In this document: positions 1 through 8,082 of the stretch, piece by piece
Layout: each line of letters begins with the position of its first letter
Numbering within the stretch: position 1 is the stretch's first letter
Assembly: GCA_005223375.1 (NCBI GenBank)
Contig: RXOD01005137.1
Coordinates: forward strand, 1-15,698
DNA: 15,698 nt
From: Amoebophrya sp. AT5.2
Lineage: Eukaryota; Sar; Dinophyceae; Syndiniales; Amoebophryaceae
Reading direction: 5' to 3'
The notes under the pieces: model-generated
What the model was told of the DNA's origin: nothing
Database searches by the model: none
The model's input: the letters and a program-made list of their open reading frames with translations, nothing else
Made by a program: the position numbers and the translations under genes

Positions 1-881
1 CCGCCGCTGGATTTCCCAACTACGGCAAGGAAACACGCTGGAAAACCAAGGATTCACGATCCAAATTTTGCAAGGAAGGTCGTCGGTAAAGGCACAGCTG
101 CAAGTCATTTCTGATGCAAGTCTCTGCTGCACTTCTCTGCTACCGCGCGCGCCATTTAGCGTCGCATGCGGAAAAAACAGAAACGCGGCCCTGCCTGCTG
201 ATGCTATTGTTCTCTACTAGAAGTTTCTTTGAAAAAGTGTTGAGCTTGGTGGTTGCGCGGCACCTGCGCGTGTTCAATATACTATAATGGCAAAAAATGC
301 AGTAATGAGCTCGAAGTCCAGCTTTTCCTGCGCTCCGCGACACGACGCAGTCGAACCAAAATGCAGCGCTCCCAGGTGGGTCCGGCGCTGTTTTGTACCG
401 AAAGAAAATCTATTCCAAGCGTCTCGTTACGCTTACGGATTTGCGATTCTAGTAGTACGAGTGAGTATAAATTCGATGTCGATCTAGGTCTGAAGTAGTT
501 GCTACGTCGACGCACCACATCTCATCTGTCTACCTCTAGAGTATGTCGTCGCTTTCCGGTTCATTGAATGCAGTTTGGGTAGTTGCTGTCGCCAAACGAC
601 GGACCGGGAGGGAAAAGCGTAGTCAGCAAACGTGCTTTGGCCGCCTCCCCGCGGTTCGCCGCTGCCCGTGGTCCTCCTCCGCGGCACCGCAGCGCAGGCG
701 CGCACCGAGCTCCTGCTGTGTGCTTTATAAAGCCGCCACCCCCACCAGCTGATTCCGCCAGCGCCCTGCCGGTCGGCGCACGCCCATGATCCGCCTCCCG
801 GCGCCGTCCACTCCCGGCTTTGACCTTTTGGGACCATCCTGGCATCAGATCATCGATTGCTGTGCTCGATGGTGGTCTTGC
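1..881. other. Left flank without a supported gene
   Basis: Positions 564-881 continue the ORF1 frame after its stop and are GC-rich. Positions 1-500 are more AT-balanced, with only short overlapping frames on both strands and no recognisable product. A TTTATAAA word lies at 725-732 and an AT-rich patch at 273-291; neither stands in a convincing promoter position. A short direct repeat (TGCAAGTC at 99-106 and 115-122) is present. A weak 6-bp stem (851-856 with 866-871) lies just beyond the ORF1 stop. No RNA gene was seen. Confidence 0.6.
561..881 (-). other. Open frame continuing past the ORF1 stop codon
   Basis: After the TGA at 882-884 the same frame is open for 106 codons, to TGA at 561-563. 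The predicted peptide is Gly/Ala/Arg-rich (for example ESAGGGGGFIKHTAG), in a style similar to ORF1. An internal ATG at 843-845 would give 94 codons. It may be readthrough product, a diverged former C-terminus, or untranslated DNA left open by its high GC content. Confidence 0.25.
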
Positions 882-3800
882 TCAGCTGTAGACATCGCGC
901 GGTCCCGCTTGGCAGCGCAGTCTGTCTAGCTCGTTCGCCGCGTTCGCAACAACAAATGTCCGCGCCGCGGCAACAATATCATCTTCATCTCCTTTTCCAC
1001 CTCCAACTTCTATTCCACGTACGGCCTCCACCGTGTAATTTTCCGCCTCCACCGTGTAATGTAAAAATTTTGAGTCAAGCAGGTGGCCGCGGAGACCGCG
1101 AAGAAGATTGCCCACCGTGGCCGCGGACACCGCGAAGAGGCCGGCGATTATCCGCCTGTCTTGCGTGGCAAGACTGGTGTCTTGAAGAGCTGCTTCTGCG
1201 CCCGTGTCCTGCTTCTTGTAGCTGATGCGGAAGAATTTGTCCCGACTGCTGCCCGACTGCTGCCCCTGCAGCCACGCCGGCATCCGTACGTATACTGCGC
1301 CAGGAAGGCATGGTCCCTGAAGATGTCGATCCGGAGGACTGCGAATTTCCAATGCAACCAGGATCGGCTCCCGCAAAACGAGCCACCGGTGGATCAGGCG
1401 CGCGAGTCGGGCGTCACCGATTTTTTCGAAGCGACCTTCATCTTCTCGAGCAGTTCTTTCTTTTGCGCGCGCCACGCTCGCCACGAACAACTGCTGGAGG
1501 GGGAGGCAGCTGCCGTGCTCGTACGCGGCGAAGGCCTGCAGGATTTTGTGCACACAATCTTCGACGGTGGTCCCCAGCAGATTACTGCCATCGCTTAGTA
1601 TCGGGGAACGGCGCGGAAAAAGCTTCCTTTCGTCCAGCTCCGCGCCCGCTGCCGCCCGCAGTTTCGTGTAGAAGCCGAGGAAACGCGGCCAGTGCGCTTC
1701 TTGATGTGTCTTCGGGTAGTTCCGGTCTGTCGTGGGAGATTCCTTCGCGCTGCTTGCTTGTCCTTGGTCATCAGCTATCGCAACATGGGAGGGAACTCTA
1801 CTAGTACTTGAGACCTCCCGCTCCCTGATCGGAAGCGACGTTCTCGGCCCGAGCCGTTCATCTCGCCCTTGAAGATCCTTGTCCGGGCCGACGGCCGAGG
1901 AACCGTCGCTTCCTCCGCGTTCATGAGCTGCGAGATCCGGCTCAAGAAGAAGCTTCTCCTCCCCTCCGATCAAGTCCATGAACAAGGAGTACGCCTGCCC
2001 GCGGTTCTCCCTCTCCGCCTCGTCGTCAATATCCATCCAGTCCAGAGGACGGACAACTTGTTCCCCTGCTGGGTTTCGGTATGGAGGACCTTCAACATCT
2101 TCTACTTCTGCCGCGACCTCCGAGGAAGGCTGCTCCTCTGGCGAATACAGCATCTTCTTATGCCTATCCTCTTTCGTCGTCCCTATGCTGGGTGCAGCAG
2201 GACGAGACCGCTCTCCGTCGTTTACGTCGACCGCGGAAGCAGACTTTTGCTTCACAGGGCCGCGAGGACCGTCGATTTCCTCCTCAATCTGGTGCACGAT
2301 TTCGGGAAAAGCGAGCGTCTTGATGTCTCCTCCCGGACAAATGGTAGTTCTTTCCACCACCCGTAGCAGTCGCCCCAGCTTCAAACACGCGGAAAGCGCC
2401 CCTCTCTCCCTGTTGTCCACTTCTGCACTTTTCGGAGGGACTTGATGTGATCCTTCTGTCTCGACTGGCATCAGCTGCGAAGCTGATCTTTCCCAACTCC
2501 AGTCTCCCATCGTCAACTCTTCTCCGCAGTAGACTTGGAACACGTTGGTGTCGAGTCGGAGGAGGCGTTCGGGGCTGGTTTCCGCGTGCAGCGGCTGAGG
2601 GTCGACGCCGACTCGGCGGATCCAGGCTGGCGCGAGAAAAGTCGCAGTTCCGCGTTGTAGACTTCCGCCGCCAAGCCTCGCGAGCCCCTTTGCCGTCAGC
2701 GGGGGTGCGGCAGATCTACTTGTAGTTCGGGCCGTTTTTCGGCTTCCGTTCTTTACTGCTTCATCCACCTGCGCCTTTTGTCTGGTGCCGCTCGCCGCCG
2801 AAGATGAGCTGCTTCGCTCAACACCGTCCTCAGCCCTGCTGTAGTGGTCTCCCGCGAGCTCGCCGCGCATCCGGGCGATTTTTTTCCGCAACCGCGCGGC
2901 TTCGCGCTGCCGCCAACGCTGCTCCGCGACCACCGGATTTTCCACTTCCAGCGAAGAACAACAAGGAGCTTTTTCCACTTCCTCGCCATCAGAATCAGAG
3001 GACGGGGCGGAGGAGGTCTCGTCGTGCTCCACTTCCTGCAACCGGTCAGAGAAGTCCTCCGGCAGGAATAGCGAGGGGACGTGGACCTCCAGCTCGAGGT
3101 CCTCGTCCGGACATTTCCGCGCCAGCACCTCGGAGACGTAATGCGGAAGCCCGATCATGTCGCGCGCGGTTGATGGCGGGGTTTCATCTTCAACACCCCG
3201 CGCGACTGGATCACGATCAGCCTGAGCGTGAACTAGAAGTGGTCCTTCCGCCTTTCGCCGCAGCACCACTCCGGGAATCTCGGTGAGGAACGTGTTTTGT
3301 TGAGAAGTCTGATGAAAAGGCAACCCGTCGAAGAGCGGCAACTCGAGTTCGACGAAGGTCGGCGCGACCTCCACCTCGGAGTAGCGCATGAGACGGAATT
3401 GCGGCTCCTCCCAACCTCCCAACCTCCTCCCAACCACGGCGAGGTAGGGATGCTGCTCTTCAACATCTTTCTGATCCTGATTTCTATCGGCCTTCGCCTC
3501 GGTCTTCGCCTCGATCAAGTCGAGCACGTTCGGCAGCCGTTCAGAAAGGAAGAGCTTGTAGGCTGTGATGTCCGGTAGGGGTGTGTCCGCGGACGATGTA
3601 GTTGACAATCGCCAGTATCTCCCGCTCTGCACCAGCCACTGGAGAACCAGGTCGCCGGTTTTCAAATCTCGCCCTTCAGAGAAGACTTCGTCTCGCACCC
3701 GGCTGACCAGCTCGCCGGAAGCGATCCCCGACTCCACAAACTCCGCGCGCCAAGCCGCAACAAGCGACGCAAACCACGAGTCTCTGTGGTCGTGCCCCGG

Positions 3801-6800
3801 AATCGAATAACGCGCACATTGAGGATGTTGAGCATCCGGTGATGACTGCACCTGTTGCGTTCGACGCGTGGGCCCGCCCGTAATGTTCGTCGTGTAGCCG
3901 CCCGCCGGAGTAGCACGACACACGAGTTTCCCGCTGCCGAAGTTGTGAGCAGCGAGTTTTTCGCAGCACGTTTCCGCGCACGTGCGCGCCAGCTGCTTTG
4001 CGAAATCAGACCAGAGAGGGGACATCCGCTGGGGAAGTATCCTTGCGTAGGCGTTCGCGATTGTTGCTCGTCGCGGCGATTTGCCGCCGAAAAGCCGCGT
4101 CCTCCACCGCTCAGCCTCCGCCGCTGAAAAGCCAGGGTAGAAGAGTGTTCTCGTTGCGGTTGCAGAACTCGTTGTACTAGGGGAACAACGCGTTGTATAG
4201 GTTTTGTCTCCACCATCAACGCACCGAAGTCCGAAGTGGGATTCGTGATAGTGCCGCACCTGCGTTTCCACGTCCTCTGGCGTCGCGGGGAGAAGGACTC
4301 CGACGTCGACGTGCTGCCCACAACTAGGACCCCCTCCAGCTCGTCCCCTACTCTCACTCCAGCCAACCGCCCGCAGTACTGCCTGCAAGGTCGTTTGCCG
4401 CTGCAAAAATTTTTGGGTCGTTGCGGCTGGGACAATTGTTCGAGCACGCTGCAGCCGAACGAGGGAACTAAACGGCAGACTCAGCTCGTCCAGCATCGCG
4501 ACCGCGGCCGGCGAGTAAGTGGTCGGACCGACACCGAAAGCAGTTTTTTTACACTCAATTGCATTTGCAATTCCGCCCGAAGGAGCACCTCCTAAAAGGC
4601 CCACGGCTTCCCGCAGCTGGTTCTCGAGCGTGTCCAGTTTCTCCTCAAACGCAACCCTTTCCGCGCAGACGAACTGGTCCGCGTCCAGTTCGTAGACGAC
4701 GAATTCTGTGCTTTTCGACATGCCCACAGTATTGGGGTGTAGGACGACCCCCTCGCCCACCGTCGAATTGCGATTTTCGGGGTCTACATCTTTTACCTCG
4801 TCCATTTTCGACCGCGCAAACGCCTCCACGTCGCTGTCCACCTCCGACTCCGTCTGGCCGTCTGACAGCTCCTGCTCCCCACCATCAGCAACGCCATCGT
4901 AGTTTTGGTGAGATCTAAACATTGACAATGCACGACGTCGTGGTTGAAGATGACCACCTTGACCACCTCCTCCATTATTCGCGTTCGCCTCTGCGTTCGC
5001 CTTCGCTTGTGCTTTCGCCAGCTGCTCCTTGTCCCGAGCCTTGCGTTTCTTTGCGATCGCCGCGACCTCCTCCATCGCCGCGATCGGACGCGAAAGCAGA
5101 TCGCGGCGATCGCGGCGATGCGTTTCTTCGCGTTGGTTGTTCGGAAAACGATCTTCTTCGCGATCTTCTCCCGGCGGCGCGGCGGCGGTGTGTCCTTCTG
5201 CTGCCTCCTTCATCATATTCTTGTCCTTCACGATATTACCCTTCACCAGGGACTGTAAGTAGCTCCTCGGCACCACAACTTTTGCCGGCGGGGTCGATTT
5301 CCTCTCTACCGCGTCTTTGGTATTGGTTCTGGCCCGCGCGGCCCATTTCGCTACCGCGCGCTTCGCGGCCTTTCCCTTTAACACTTTTCCGCCTCGGAGG
5401 TTGAGCGTCCCCTTCAGCTTGGGCAGCAGCTTCGGCAGCCCCAGGGCGGTGCGGGACTTCCTTGCTGAGCCCCCCTCCCCTTGGAGTTTTAACACCGGCT
5501 TCTGCTGCGGAGGTGCGGATCCTTTCGCTTTCGCCTTGTGCTTCTCCTTCCTTTCTTTCCGCGGCTGGACCTGTAACAACGACTTGCCTTTGCCCCCTCC
5601 ACCGCCCACCGGAATCGAGTTCGCGCCGGAAGCAGCGAAAGATGGCGGAGGCGGTGCTTGTTCGCCGCCGCAGAGCGGAATCGAGTTTGCTGTCCTCCGG
5701 GTAGAAGCAGGGCGTCGAGCTCCATCTCCTACTGGTGTGAATTCGCCGCCGCCCAACGGAATGGAATTTGCGCCAGACGCTGGCCGCTCCTTCCCGCTTC
5801 CGGAAACGACCGCCGGAAAGTAGCCACTGCCCGCGAAATAACTCCCCTCTCGCGCTGCTGCCGGAGTGGCGTCGACGTGAATGTCTTCATCGACGTCGGC
5901 CTCCCTTTGGTGCCGATGTTCCAGAAAACCGCGAGCCGGACGCCGCCGCTTTGCGTCCGGCTCGCCGTATTCTGGCTCATCATCAATTTCCTCGCCATGA
6001 TCTTCTTGCACAAGATCCTCTTCCTCACCATGATTCTCAGACTCCTCACCAGCTCCTTCCGCCCCGCTCTCGTCGTCGCTATCAGGCGGCAAGAGTCCCT
6101 CTAAAGGCGTCGGCCGGAAGGAAAACGAGTAGATGTTCTTCACCTGCTCAACAGAAGAATCGTGGTCTTCACCCGATTGACAGGGATCGGCAGCCGGCGC
6201 ATCTCCATCGGCATTGGAGGCTTTCTCAGGGGACGGAGCAGCGGCATTTCGGTTCTGTTCATCTTCTGGTGCTGCGTCATTGCCGGGCAGCGTTTCCATC
6301 GGTCGCGGACCCGGGTTGCAATGGGCTTCTGTTTGTTGGTCTCGCGGAACCACTGCACCGCTCTTTTTATCCAGAAGCTTTCTCGCGAGCGTCCGGAGCC
6401 GCTGTCCGGCAAATTTACCGTTGGCCTCCGGAGACGCTTTGCCGCAAAAGGATGATGACGCCACTTCACCACTTCCGAAGCCGACCTGGTCGTGCCTCTC
6501 GATGTTGAAAACGCTCTGCAGAGTTTCCGCAACGTTCTTTTCCGCGGGGCCGGGTTCCGGTCGCTGCTTCTCCAGCACGCTCGTGGTCGTCCCAGAACCT
6601 GTCATCGCCTCCTCGTCCCTGTTTTTCAGTATCAGTTCCGTTTCGCCGCTCAAAAGACTCAACATCGACGCCGAAGTCGTCGCCGCCGTGGACAACTTCT
6701 CGACGTCGAGGACCTCCGGCTCCTGCTCTACAGCTACTTCCCGGTCGCTATTGTCGATGACCATCTTGTCCCCACAAGAACCTCCTTCCCTTGAGTTAGG

Positions 6801-7637
6801 AGCCCTGGCCGGGCCAAGAGCGGGCGACCGTCGCGAGGAAATCCATTCGTCGGAGGTAGTAGCAGCAGCTGCTGCGGTGGCAGCGGGAACGCCTCCGTTC
6901 GGGAGCGCTTCCGTTCCTTCCCTCTGAGTGCGGCTTTGGAGATGAGGCTGCCCCGTCACGTTGTTCAGGTACGGATTCGCAGACGTTAGTTCAGCCATGG
7001 GGTTCGGTACTAGGAACGGAGGAAGTACAACTGAACCCAATGGATGAACTGACGTGCCCGGTGGAGGTGGAGGTGGAGGATGAGGAAGTAGCGGTGGATA
7101 AGGATATGGATAGAAGGATATCGCATGGTGCTCTGCAGCAACTACTGCGGCTGGAGGAACTGCTGACATTTGCTCGTTGGCCTTCGAGTCCGAATCGCAG
7201 TCGGGATGAGCCTCGGGCGAGGAGTTCGAAGAGGACTCTCCGGATGCCGAGGGAGCCGACGGCGAGGAAGGCTCCTCGTTGATGTTGTCCTTGTCGTCCT
7301 CCCGGACCGCTGCCTCTATTCTGATTGTCGCGGCGCTGGGGGGAATAAATTCATCTCGGCCAGATGTTGATGCAACCCCCTCCACTACCTCCATTTCAAG
7401 CTTCCCATCCTCGATGTCGTTTATTCGTTGCTCCAGAAGGTCGATTTTTTCCTCCTTTGAAAGTTTCTCCAGCGCGAGCAAGCACCGCTCCAGCGCTGTT
7501 TTCGTGGACCCCAACAGCTGCACCAGGAACAGTTTGAGCTTGTTTTTCGTCGGCTCCCCGAGGTCATTAACGGATCGTTTGCCGTCGGACTTCATCCCGT
7601 GTTTCAGCTCCGCGAACTTCTTGCGGTAGTAGCCCAT
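882..7637 (-). CDS. Giant largely disordered protein, probably nuclear, function unknown (ORF1)
   Basis: An uninterrupted frame of 2,251 codons runs from ATG at 7637 to TGA at 882-884. The start is supported by an in-frame TAA at 7689-7691, by G at -3 and +4, and by the absence of any ATG between a candidate splice acceptor at 7747 and this ATG. Residues 1-80 are charged and helical. Residues about 175-195 hold YPYPYPP followed by a Pro run, a possible SH3, WW or profilin ligand. An acidic stretch (515-560) ends in AKRRRPARG, a good nuclear localisation candidate. Three ANSIP repeats lie at 623-676, followed by a Lys/Ala-rich basic region to about 815 and KKRKARDKEQ near 862. Segments at about 964-1100, 1103-1385 and 1980-2230 are less repetitive and look partly folded. 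Residues 1578-1594 (REAARLRKKIARMRGEL) are a basic helix. No family was recognised. The N-terminus might extend upstream if a 5' exon exists, because 17 codons before the ATG are open. Confidence 0.92.
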   Translation of the reverse strand: MGYYRKKFAELKHGMKSDGKRSVNDLGEPTKNKLKLFLVQLLGSTKTALERCLLALEKLSKEEKIDLLEQRINDIEDGKLEMEVVEGVASTSGRDEFIPPSAATIRIEAAVREDDKDNINEEPSSPSAPSASGESSSNSSPEAHPDCDSDSKANEQMSAVPPAAVVAAEHHAISFYPYPYPPLLPHPPPPPPPGTSVHPLGSVVLPPFLVPNPMAELTSANPYLNNVTGQPHLQSRTQREGTEALPNGGVPAATAAAAATTSDEWISSRRSPALGPARAPNSREGGSCGDKMVIDNSDREVAVEQEPEVLDVEKLSTAATTSASMLSLLSGETELILKNRDEEAMTGSGTTTSVLEKQRPEPGPAEKNVAETLQSVFNIERHDQVGFGSGEVASSSFCGKASPEANGKFAGQRLRTLARKLLDKKSGAVVPRDQQTEAHCNPGPRPMETLPGNDAAPEDEQNRNAAAPSPEKASNADGDAPAADPCQSGEDHDSSVEQVKNIYSFSFRPTPLEGLLPPDSDDESGAEGAGEESENHGEEEDLVQEDHGEEIDDEPEYGEPDAKRRRPARGFLEHRHQREADVDEDIHVDATPAAAREGSYFAGSGYFPAVVSGSGKERPASGANSIPLGGGEFTPVGDGARRPASTRRTANSIPLCGGEQAPPPPSFAASGANSIPVGGGGGKGKSLLQVQPRKERKEKHKAKAKGSAPPQQKPVLKLQGEGGSARKSRTALGLPKLLPKLKGTLNLRGGKVLKGKAAKRAVAKWAARARTNTKDAVERKSTPPAKVVVPRSYLQSLVKGNIVKDKNMMKEAAEGHTAAAPPGEDREEDRFPNNQREETHRRDRRDLLSRPIAAMEEVAAIAKKRKARDKEQLAKAQAKANAEANANNGGGGQGGHLQPRRRALSMFRSHQNYDGVADGGEQELSDGQTESEVDSDVEAFARSKMDEVKDVDPENRNSTVGEGVVLHPNTVGMSKSTEFVVYELDADQFVCAERVAFEEKLDTLENQLREAVGLLGGAPSGGIANAIECKKTAFGVGPTTYSPAAVAMLDELSLPFSSLVRLQRARTIVPAATTQKFLQRQTTLQAVLRAVGWSESRGRAGGGPSCGQHVDVGVLLPATPEDVETQVRHYHESHFGLRCVDGGDKTYTTRCSPSTTSSATATRTLFYPGFSAAEAERWRTRLFGGKSPRRATIANAYARILPQRMSPLWSDFAKQLARTCAETCCEKLAAHNFGSGKLVCRATPAGGYTTNITGGPTRRTQQVQSSPDAQHPQCARYSIPGHDHRDSWFASLVAAWRAEFVESGIASGELVSRVRDEVFSEGRDLKTGDLVLQWLVQSGRYWRLSTTSSADTPLPDITAYKLFLSERLPNVLDLIEAKTEAKADRNQDQKDVEEQHPYLAVVGRRLGGWEEPQFRLMRYSEVEVAPTFVELELPLFDGLPFHQTSQQNTFLTEIPGVVLRRKAEGPLLVHAQADRDPVARGVEDETPPSTARDMIGLPHYVSEVLARKCPDEDLELEVHVPSLFLPEDFSDRLQEVEHDETSSAPSSDSDGEEVEKAPCCSSLEVENPVVAEQRWRQREAARLRKKIARMRGELAGDHYSRAEDGVERSSSSSAASGTRQKAQVDEAVKNGSRKTARTTSRSAAPPLTAKGLARLGGGSLQRGTATFLAPAWIRRVGVDPQPLHAETSPERLLRLDTNVFQVYCGEELTMGDWSWERSASQLMPVETEGSHQVPPKSAEVDNRERGALSACLKLGRLLRVVERTTICPGGDIKTLAFPEIVHQIEEEIDGPRGPVKQKSASAVDVNDGERSRPAAPSIGTTKEDRHKKMLYSPEEQPSSEVAAEVEDVEGPPYRNPAGEQVVRPLDWMDIDDEAERENRGQAYSLFMDLIGGEEKLLLEPDLAAHERGGSDGSSAVGPDKDLQGRDERLGPRTSLPIREREVSSTSRVPSHVAIADDQGQASSAKESPTTDRNYPKTHQEAHWPRFLGFYTKLRAAAGAELDERKLFPRRSPILSDGSNLLGTTVEDCVHKILQAFAAYEHGSCLPLQQLFVASVARAKERTAREDEGRFEKIGDARLARLIHRWLVLREPILVALEIRSPPDRHLQGPCLPGAVYVRMPAWLQGQQSGSSRDKFFRISYKKQDTGAEAALQDTSLATQDRRIIAGLFAVSAATVGNLLRGLRGHLLDSKFLHYTVEAENYTVEAVRGIEVGGGKGDEDDIVAAARTFVVANAANELDRLRCQAGPRDVYS
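1024..1060. repeat. In-frame 21-base-period duplication (ORF1)
   Basis: GCCTCCACCGTGTAAT occurs exactly at 1024-1039 and 1045-1060. The 21-base period keeps the frame, giving HYTVEAE followed by NYTVEAV near residues 2195-2205. It is the third short duplication within 240 bases of the ORF1 3' end. Confidence 0.92.
1083..1138. repeat. 22-base direct repeat, spacing 34, read in two frames (ORF1 C-terminus)
   Basis: Positions 1083-1104 and 1117-1138 match at 21 of 22 bases. The spacing of 34 is one more than a multiple of three. The copies encode LFAVSAAT and LRGLRGHL, both inside residues about 2167-2185. CCGCGG palindromes lie within each unit. Confidence 0.92.
1241..1262. repeat. 11-base perfect tandem duplication, frame-shifting (ORF1)
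   Basis: CCCGACTGCTG occurs twice without a gap (1241-1251, 1252-1262). The 11-base period shifts the frame by two, and the copies read QQSG and SSRD near residues 2126-2132. Together with the 34-base spacing at 1083-1138 the total is 45 bases, a multiple of three, so the two changes would compensate each other. Confidence 0.92.
5056..5119. repeat. Cluster of direct and inverted copies of a 12-base word in ORF1
   Basis: ATCGCCGCGATC at 5074-5085 is the exact inverse of GATCGCGGCGAT at 5099-5110, with a 13-base loop. A second, overlapping inverse copy lies at 5108-5119, and a partial forward copy at 5056-5065. In the protein one orientation reads as HRRDRRD and the other as IAAM/VAAIA, so one DNA word encodes two unlike peptides about ten residues apart. 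A direct repeat TGCGTTTCTT brackets the cluster (5042-5051 and 5119-5128). Confidence 0.85.
5610..5771 (-). repeat. Three ANSIP(L/V) repeats in ORF1
   Basis: ANSIP is encoded at 5757-5771, 5676-5690 and 5610-5624 (residues 623, 650 and 672), each followed by L or V and a Gly-rich tail. The spacings of 81 and 66 bases keep the frame. The codons differ slightly between copies, especially in the first. These may be short linear motifs for a binding partner, or repeat expansion products. Confidence 0.85.
5931..5965. repeat. 13-bp perfect hairpin in ORF1 over the basic motif
   Basis: GCGAGCCGGACGC (5931-5943) pairs perfectly with GCGTCCGGCTCGC (5953-5965) across a 9-base loop. It encodes ORF1 residues about 558-569, including the AKRRRPA nuclear localisation candidate. 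Both the transcript and single-stranded DNA could fold here. Confidence 0.9.
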
Positions 7638-7746
7638 CGCCTCCTCTATGGCCGTGGCTTTTCTGCTTACAAATTCGCAACTGTTAAGTTAGGTACCTAT
7701 TCTATAAAATTAAAAGTTTCGCAGTATTAAAGCGCCGCCGTGGTCG

Positions 7747-7772
7747 CTGCAAATGACAAGGAGCCAAGTTAA
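7747..7772 (-). promoter_or_regulatory. Candidate 3' splice site (cis or spliced-leader acceptor) upstream of ORF1
   Basis: Read on the minus strand, TTAAC (7772-7768, matching the YTNAY branch consensus) is followed by a T/C-rich run and TTTGCAG, with the AG at 7748-7747. Branch A to AG is 22 bases, a typical spacing. Splicing here would leave a 109-base leader with no ATG before the ORF1 start, whereas the region just upstream does contain ATGs. Dinoflagellates add a spliced leader to nuclear mRNAs at such AG sites, and that is the inferred use here. A weaker alternative, CCTAACTTAACAG, ends at 7681. Confidence 0.4.
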
Positions 7773-7848
7773 TTTCCCACCAGCAGCCTCCTCACATAGG
7801 ATAGACATAACGCAGCGTGGGGGTGTCATTATAGGGAGGCGTCTTCTA

Positions 7849-8082
7849 TCAGTTTCTCGCGTAGGCCTGACGCGAAAGGGGCACGCTGGAGAGGCATCTT
7901 TGGCGGGCTCCCACGGTTTCGCGAGGTAGCCTTGTGCAAGGGAGAGGGAGTTTGAGGCTAGATGGGGGTCCAGAAACATCCGGCGAAGCGATTTCGCCGA
8001 GCCCCATCCCCAAAGGCCGCATCATGGCTTGGAACGCAAACGGAAGCGGCCCAGTCGCTGCATATTCTAAATCAAAAAATAT
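7849..8082 (-). other. Open frame continuing past the ORF2 stop codon
   Basis: After the TAA at 8083-8085 the same frame stays open for 77 codons, to TGA at 7849-7851. It includes Pro/Leu-rich sequence such as RPLGMGLGEIASPD. It could be translated only by readthrough, or if the stop were removed by splicing or were a sequencing error. More likely it is 3' untranslated sequence that is open by chance. It contains no low-complexity runs like those of the ORF itself. Confidence 0.25.
7981..7999. repeat. 7-bp GC-rich hairpin downstream of ORF2
   Basis: CGGCGAA (7981-7987) pairs with TTCGCCG (7993-7999) over a 5-base loop, about 84 bases beyond the ORF2 stop. It would lie in the ORF2 3' untranslated region. 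There is no T-run that would make it a bacterial-type terminator. Confidence 0.6.

Larger units (their letters stand above)
7638..8082. other. Spacer between the two giant genes
   Basis: This 445-base stretch would contain the ORF2 3' untranslated region, any intergenic DNA and the ORF1 leader. It holds a hairpin overlapping the ORF2 stop (8067-8086), a 7-bp GC-rich hairpin (7981-7999), a 6-bp stem at 7857-7875 (TCGCGT/ACGCGA), a candidate 3' splice site (7747-7772) and an AT-rich patch (7698-7716, TTTTAATTTTATAG on the minus strand). Minus-strand frames are open over 7852-8082 (continuing ORF2) and 7710-7979 (89 codons), but I see no recognisable protein in either. No tRNA, rRNA or snRNA was recognised. 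Confidence 0.7.

Noticed and set aside
283..301. T-rich AG site on the minus strand, like a splice acceptor
   Set aside because: The first downstream ATG leads to a stop after two codons, so no gene supports it.
725..732. TATA-box-like TTTATAAA
   Set aside because: No gene begins at a suitable distance on either strand, and the word is a self-palindrome that can arise by chance.
2855..2906. bZIP-like basic region (REAARLRKK)
   Set aside because: It lacks the spaced Asn and the full basic signature, and no leucine heptad follows; it is probably an ordinary charged helix.
3662..4447. 261-codon frame on the minus strand in another phase
   Set aside because: It lies inside ORF1 in an alternative frame, has Arg-rich composition and no recognisable domain; ORF1 is far longer and uninterrupted.
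5768..6508. 246-codon plus-strand frame, and similar ones at 6214-6927 and 10054-10779
   Set aside because: These are antisense shadows of ORF1 and ORF2 with no domain or leader evidence.
7638..8082. tRNA, 5S rRNA or spliced-leader RNA gene in the spacer
   Set aside because: There is no T-loop consensus, no 5S internal promoter match and no dinoflagellate leader sequence; only a 7-base TTGGCTC match near 7760 was seen.
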